6,508 nt of DNA, taken from the NCBI GenBank assembly GCA_964483455.1, contig CAZACK010000181.1, positions 1-6,508 on the forward strand, read 5' to 3'. A program made the translations under genes and the position numbers. The notes under the pieces were generated by a model that did not search any database, was not told the origin of the DNA, and saw only the letters and a program-made list of their open reading frames with translations. Shown here piece after piece: positions 4,712 to 6,508 of the stretch. Numbering within the stretch: position 1 is the stretch's first letter; each line of letters begins with the position of its first letter. This DNA is from CAYZJD01 sp964483455. Lineage in GTDB: Bacteria; Acidobacteriota; Terriglobia; Bryobacterales; Bryobacteraceae.

Positions 4712-6334
4712 ATGGGCCGCGACACTCCCACCGTACCGCTTCGCCACTCCCTGCTCGCCCGCGTCGTGCTGGCGCTGGGCCTGTTCATGGCGCTGCTCGG
4801 CACCGGGCTTTATCTTTCCATCGAGCATTTCGTCAGCGCCCAGTTCCGCGCCGTGCACGGCGCCGAGGCGCGCCAGTTCGCCGCCCGCATCGGGGAGATG
4901 GCGCGCGACGAGCTGGAGCGCTTCGACGGCATGGCGCGGCTGCTCGCCGCCGACGCCGATCTGGGCAACGCCACCTGGTATCACCTTTTTCTGGAAGGGG
5001 AGCGCGATCACCCGCAGGCGGCGGTCGAGCGCATCGCGCGCGCCTTCCGCCTGCACACCGTGATCCTGCACGATGCGGAGGGCGGCCCGGTGGCCCGCTT
5101 CGCCACGGGCGCGGAAGAGGGCGCCGCCTTCTTCGCCGCGCAATCCGGCCGCCTCCACTGGCAAGGCGGGCGGGCCTGGGCCGTCGCGCGCGCGCCCCTG
5201 ATGCGCGAGGGCCGTGCCATCGCCCACCTCGTGCTGGCCAGGCCGGCCGACGAGCTGTTCCCGCGCAACTTCCTCGACCGGCATGAGGCGCGCGCCGAAT
5301 TCACGCCGGCAAGGCCGGACGGCCTGTCCATAGAGCTTCCCGCGGGCGAGCGGCCGGTCTGGCTGCGCCTCGAATTGCCCGACACGGTGGGACAGGCGCT
5401 CGCCGAGGTGAACCGCCTCGTTGCCGCCGGCGTGGCGGCGGCGGGCCTGCTGCTGGTGGCGGGTTTCACCGCCTTTCTGCGCTGGCAGATGGCGCCCTTG
5501 CGCGAGCTCACCCAGGCCGCCGCCGCCATCGGCCGCGGCGAGTTCGGCCGCGTCCTCGATGCCGGCGGACAGGGCGAGATCCCCTATGTGGTGAAAAGCT
5601 TCAACGCCATGAGCGCGGCGCTCGTCAGGCTGCGCGACATGGAGCGGCGGGTGGCCCACCAGGAGCAGCTCTCCGCCATCGGCCGCGTGGCGGCGCGCGT
5701 GGCGCACGACATCAACAACCCGCTCACCGTGATCGGCAACACCGCCCGGCTCATGCAGCGCGAGACCGCAGAGGCGCGCCTGCGGGCCGATCTCGAACTC
5801 ATCCGCCACCACTGCCAGCGCTGCATGGACACGGTACGCGCGCTGCTCGAGTTCGGCCGCCCGGTGAAGGTCGATGCCAGACCGCTGGAACTTGCCGCCT
5901 GGCTGCGCGAGGCGGCGGCGCGCTGGAAAGTCGGTGCCGGCGACACGGCGCTCGAACTGGAACTGCCGGAGGGCGGGCTGTGGGCGCTGGCCGACCCCCT
6001 GCCGCTGGAGCAGCTTCTCGCCAACCTGCTCGACAACGCCCGCCAGGCGAATTCCGACGGGCCGATCCGGCTGCGCGCCGGGCAGGATGCCGGCGGCATC
6101 CGCGTCGAGGTGGCGGACAGCGGGCCGGGCTTTGCGCCGGAAGCGCGCGCGCATCTCTTCGAGCCCTTCTTCACCACCAAGGCGGGCGGCACCGGCCTGG
6201 GGCTGGCCAGCGCGCTGGCGGTGGCGCGGGCGCATGGCGGCGACATCGAGATCGGCGGGGAAGGCGAGGGCGGGCGGGTGATCGTGCGGCTGCCGCCGGC
6301 CGGCACGTCGCTTCTGCCCGGCGCGAACGCCTGA
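4712..6334 (+). CDS. Membrane sensor histidine kinase, partner of the sigma-54 response regulator
   Basis: The protein has 540 residues from the ATG at 4712. A transmembrane helix at about 14-37 is followed by a periplasmic sensor region of about 195 residues (38-233) that I do not recognise. A second helix is at about 234-257 and a HAMP linker at about 257-312. The HisKA helix has phospho-acceptor H332 in the H-box VAHDINNPLT. The HATPase domain has the N-box LLDNARQA (N442), G1 box DSGPGF (469-474), F-box FEPFFTT and G2 box GGTGLGL (492-498). All catalytic boxes are intact. The H-box and domain order resemble kinases of the NtrB/DctB group that partner NtrC-type regulators. Alternative in-frame ATGs exist at 4697 and 4673; the latter would overlap the regulator's start. 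None has a clear ribosome site. The signal sensed is unknown. A terminator follows 19 bp after the stop. Confidence 0.92.
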   Translation: MGRDTPTVPLRHSLLARVVLALGLFMALLGTGLYLSIEHFVSAQFRAVHGAEARQFAARIGEMARDELERFDGMARLLAADADLGNATWYHLFLEGERDHPQAAVERIARAFRLHTVILHDAEGGPVARFATGAEEGAAFFAAQSGRLHWQGGRAWAVARAPLMREGRAIAHLVLARPADELFPRNFLDRHEARAEFTPARPDGLSIELPAGERPVWLRLELPDTVGQALAEVNRLVAAGVAAAGLLLVAGFTAFLRWQMAPLRELTQAAAAIGRGEFGRVLDAGGQGEIPYVVKSFNAMSAALVRLRDMERRVAHQEQLSAIGRVAARVAHDINNPLTVIGNTARLMQRETAEARLRADLELIRHHCQRCMDTVRALLEFGRPVKVDARPLELAAWLREAAARWKVGAGDTALELELPEGGLWALADPLPLEQLLANLLDNARQANSDGPIRLRAGQDAGGIRVEVADSGPGFAPEARAHLFEPFFTTKAGGTGLGLASALAVARAHGGDIEIGGEGEGGRVIVRLPPAGTSLLPGANA

Positions 6335-6352
6335 ATCTCCGGGGCGACGCCG

Positions 6353-6393
6353 AATGCCGGCTGCGCGGGCGGATCGCCGCCGCGGCATTTTTT
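6353..6393 (+). terminator. Intrinsic terminator after the histidine kinase gene
   Basis: A 7-bp outer stem, AATGCCG (6353-6359) with CGGCATT (6383-6389), encloses a second 5-bp stem, GGCGG (6368-6372) with CCGCC (6377-6381), and an ATCG loop. There is an 8-nt bulge on the left and 1 nt on the right. Six T (6388-6393) overlap and follow the outer stem. It lies 19 bp after the kinase stop. Confidence 0.72.
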
Positions 6394-6423
6394 CAACGGC
6401 CTGGCAAAGCCGCTCGAAGCCGG

Positions 6424-6447
6424 AAAAACGCGGCGGATGCTTCCGCC
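6424..6447 (-). terminator. Probable intrinsic terminator after the recombinase gene
   Basis: On the minus strand GGCGGA (6447-6442) and TCCGCC (6437-6432) form a 6-bp stem with a 4-nt AGCA loop. Five T (6428-6424) follow after three bases. It starts directly after the recombinase stop codon. The stem is short and the T tract is slightly offset, so it is weaker than the other two. Confidence 0.58.
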
Positions 6448-6448
6448 A

Positions 6449-6508
6449 TCACGCCCGGTCGAGCGGACTGGTCACGCCGCGGCCGCCCTTGTTCAGCACA
6501 TGGGTGTA
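6449..6508 (-). CDS. C-terminal end of an integron-integrase-like tyrosine recombinase (partial)
   Basis: Only the last 19 codons are in the window; the gene enters from the right edge. They read YTHVLNKGGRGVTSPLDRA, then TGA. This resembles the end of IntI-type integrases (for IntI1, YTHVLKVGGAGVRSPLD), in which the Tyr of YTHVL is the catalytic nucleophile. Here that Tyr is the codon at the window edge. XerC/XerD ends differ after YTH. In known integrons attI lies beyond the 5' end of intI, which would be outside this window to the right. No attC-like sites were recognised inside the window. The call rests on a short stretch, but its pattern is distinctive. Confidence 0.75.
   Translation of the reverse strand, partial: YTHVLNKGGRGVTSPLDRA

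Noticed and set aside
3442..5286. A 614-codon plus-strand open frame opposite the response regulator
   Set aside because: It is antisense to the regulator, whose domains and catalytic motifs are all intact, and its product is Arg/Ala/Gly-rich without motifs.
4700..6388. A 562-codon minus-strand open frame opposite the histidine kinase
   Set aside because: The kinase frame carries every expected box; this frame is a compositional shadow with no recognisable domain.
6335..6448. An attC or attI site next to the integrase end
   Set aside because: The inverted repeats here are explained by two terminators; no GTTRRRY/RYYYAAC core pair was found, and attI is expected at the other end of the gene.

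Overview
The window is GC-rich (about two thirds G+C) with tightly packed genes. The Tn21/Tn501-type mer genes, the NtrC-class two-component pair and the integron-type integrase end all point to a proteobacterium, most likely a betaproteobacterium (a Rhodocyclales-like background would fit). That placement is inference from gene content, not a marker-based call.

Layout, left to right. (1) Positions 1-328, minus strand: the N-terminal part of an SLC13/ArsB-NhaD superfamily permease that runs off the left edge. (2) 461-1789, minus: a lipoprotein beta-propeller of the YncE/YVTN type. It ends in a strong intrinsic terminator that is itself inside the reading frame. (3) About 1790-1984: a control region that I read as a complete sigma-54 enhancer promoter for the lipoprotein gene. 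It has a -24/-12 element, an IHF-like site, and two inverted copies of a 12-bp element 33 bp apart. (4) 1985-3330: a mercury module with merR on the minus strand, the classic 19-bp-spacer MerR operator-promoter, then merT, merP and a small 11-cysteine protein carrying a GDCCVFC motif on the plus strand. No merA (mercuric reductase) follows. (5) 3343-6334: a two-component system whose genes start back to back about 22 bp apart. It consists of a minus-strand sigma-54-dependent response regulator (receiver, AAA+ with GAFTGA, Fis-type HTH) and a plus-strand membrane histidine kinase. (6) 6353-6447: two terminator hairpins, one for each converging transcript. (7) 6449-6508, minus: the last 19 codons of a tyrosine recombinase resembling integron integrases (IntI), running off the right edge.

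How the parts may work together. The mer genes form a self-contained Hg(II)-responsive unit: MerR represses and activates the divergent promoter, MerP binds Hg(II) in the periplasm, MerT moves it inward, and the Cys-rich protein presumably handles thiol-bound metal in the cytoplasm. The reduction step is absent from the window. Separately, the window holds both a sigma-54 activator and a promoter with sigma-54 architecture in front of the propeller lipoprotein. The simplest hypothesis is that the kinase/regulator pair controls the lipoprotein, and perhaps the permease downstream of it, with the mer cassette lying between regulator and target. The nearby integron-type integrase end is consistent with a mobile or mosaic neighbourhood, but no insertion-sequence ends or attC sites were recognised.
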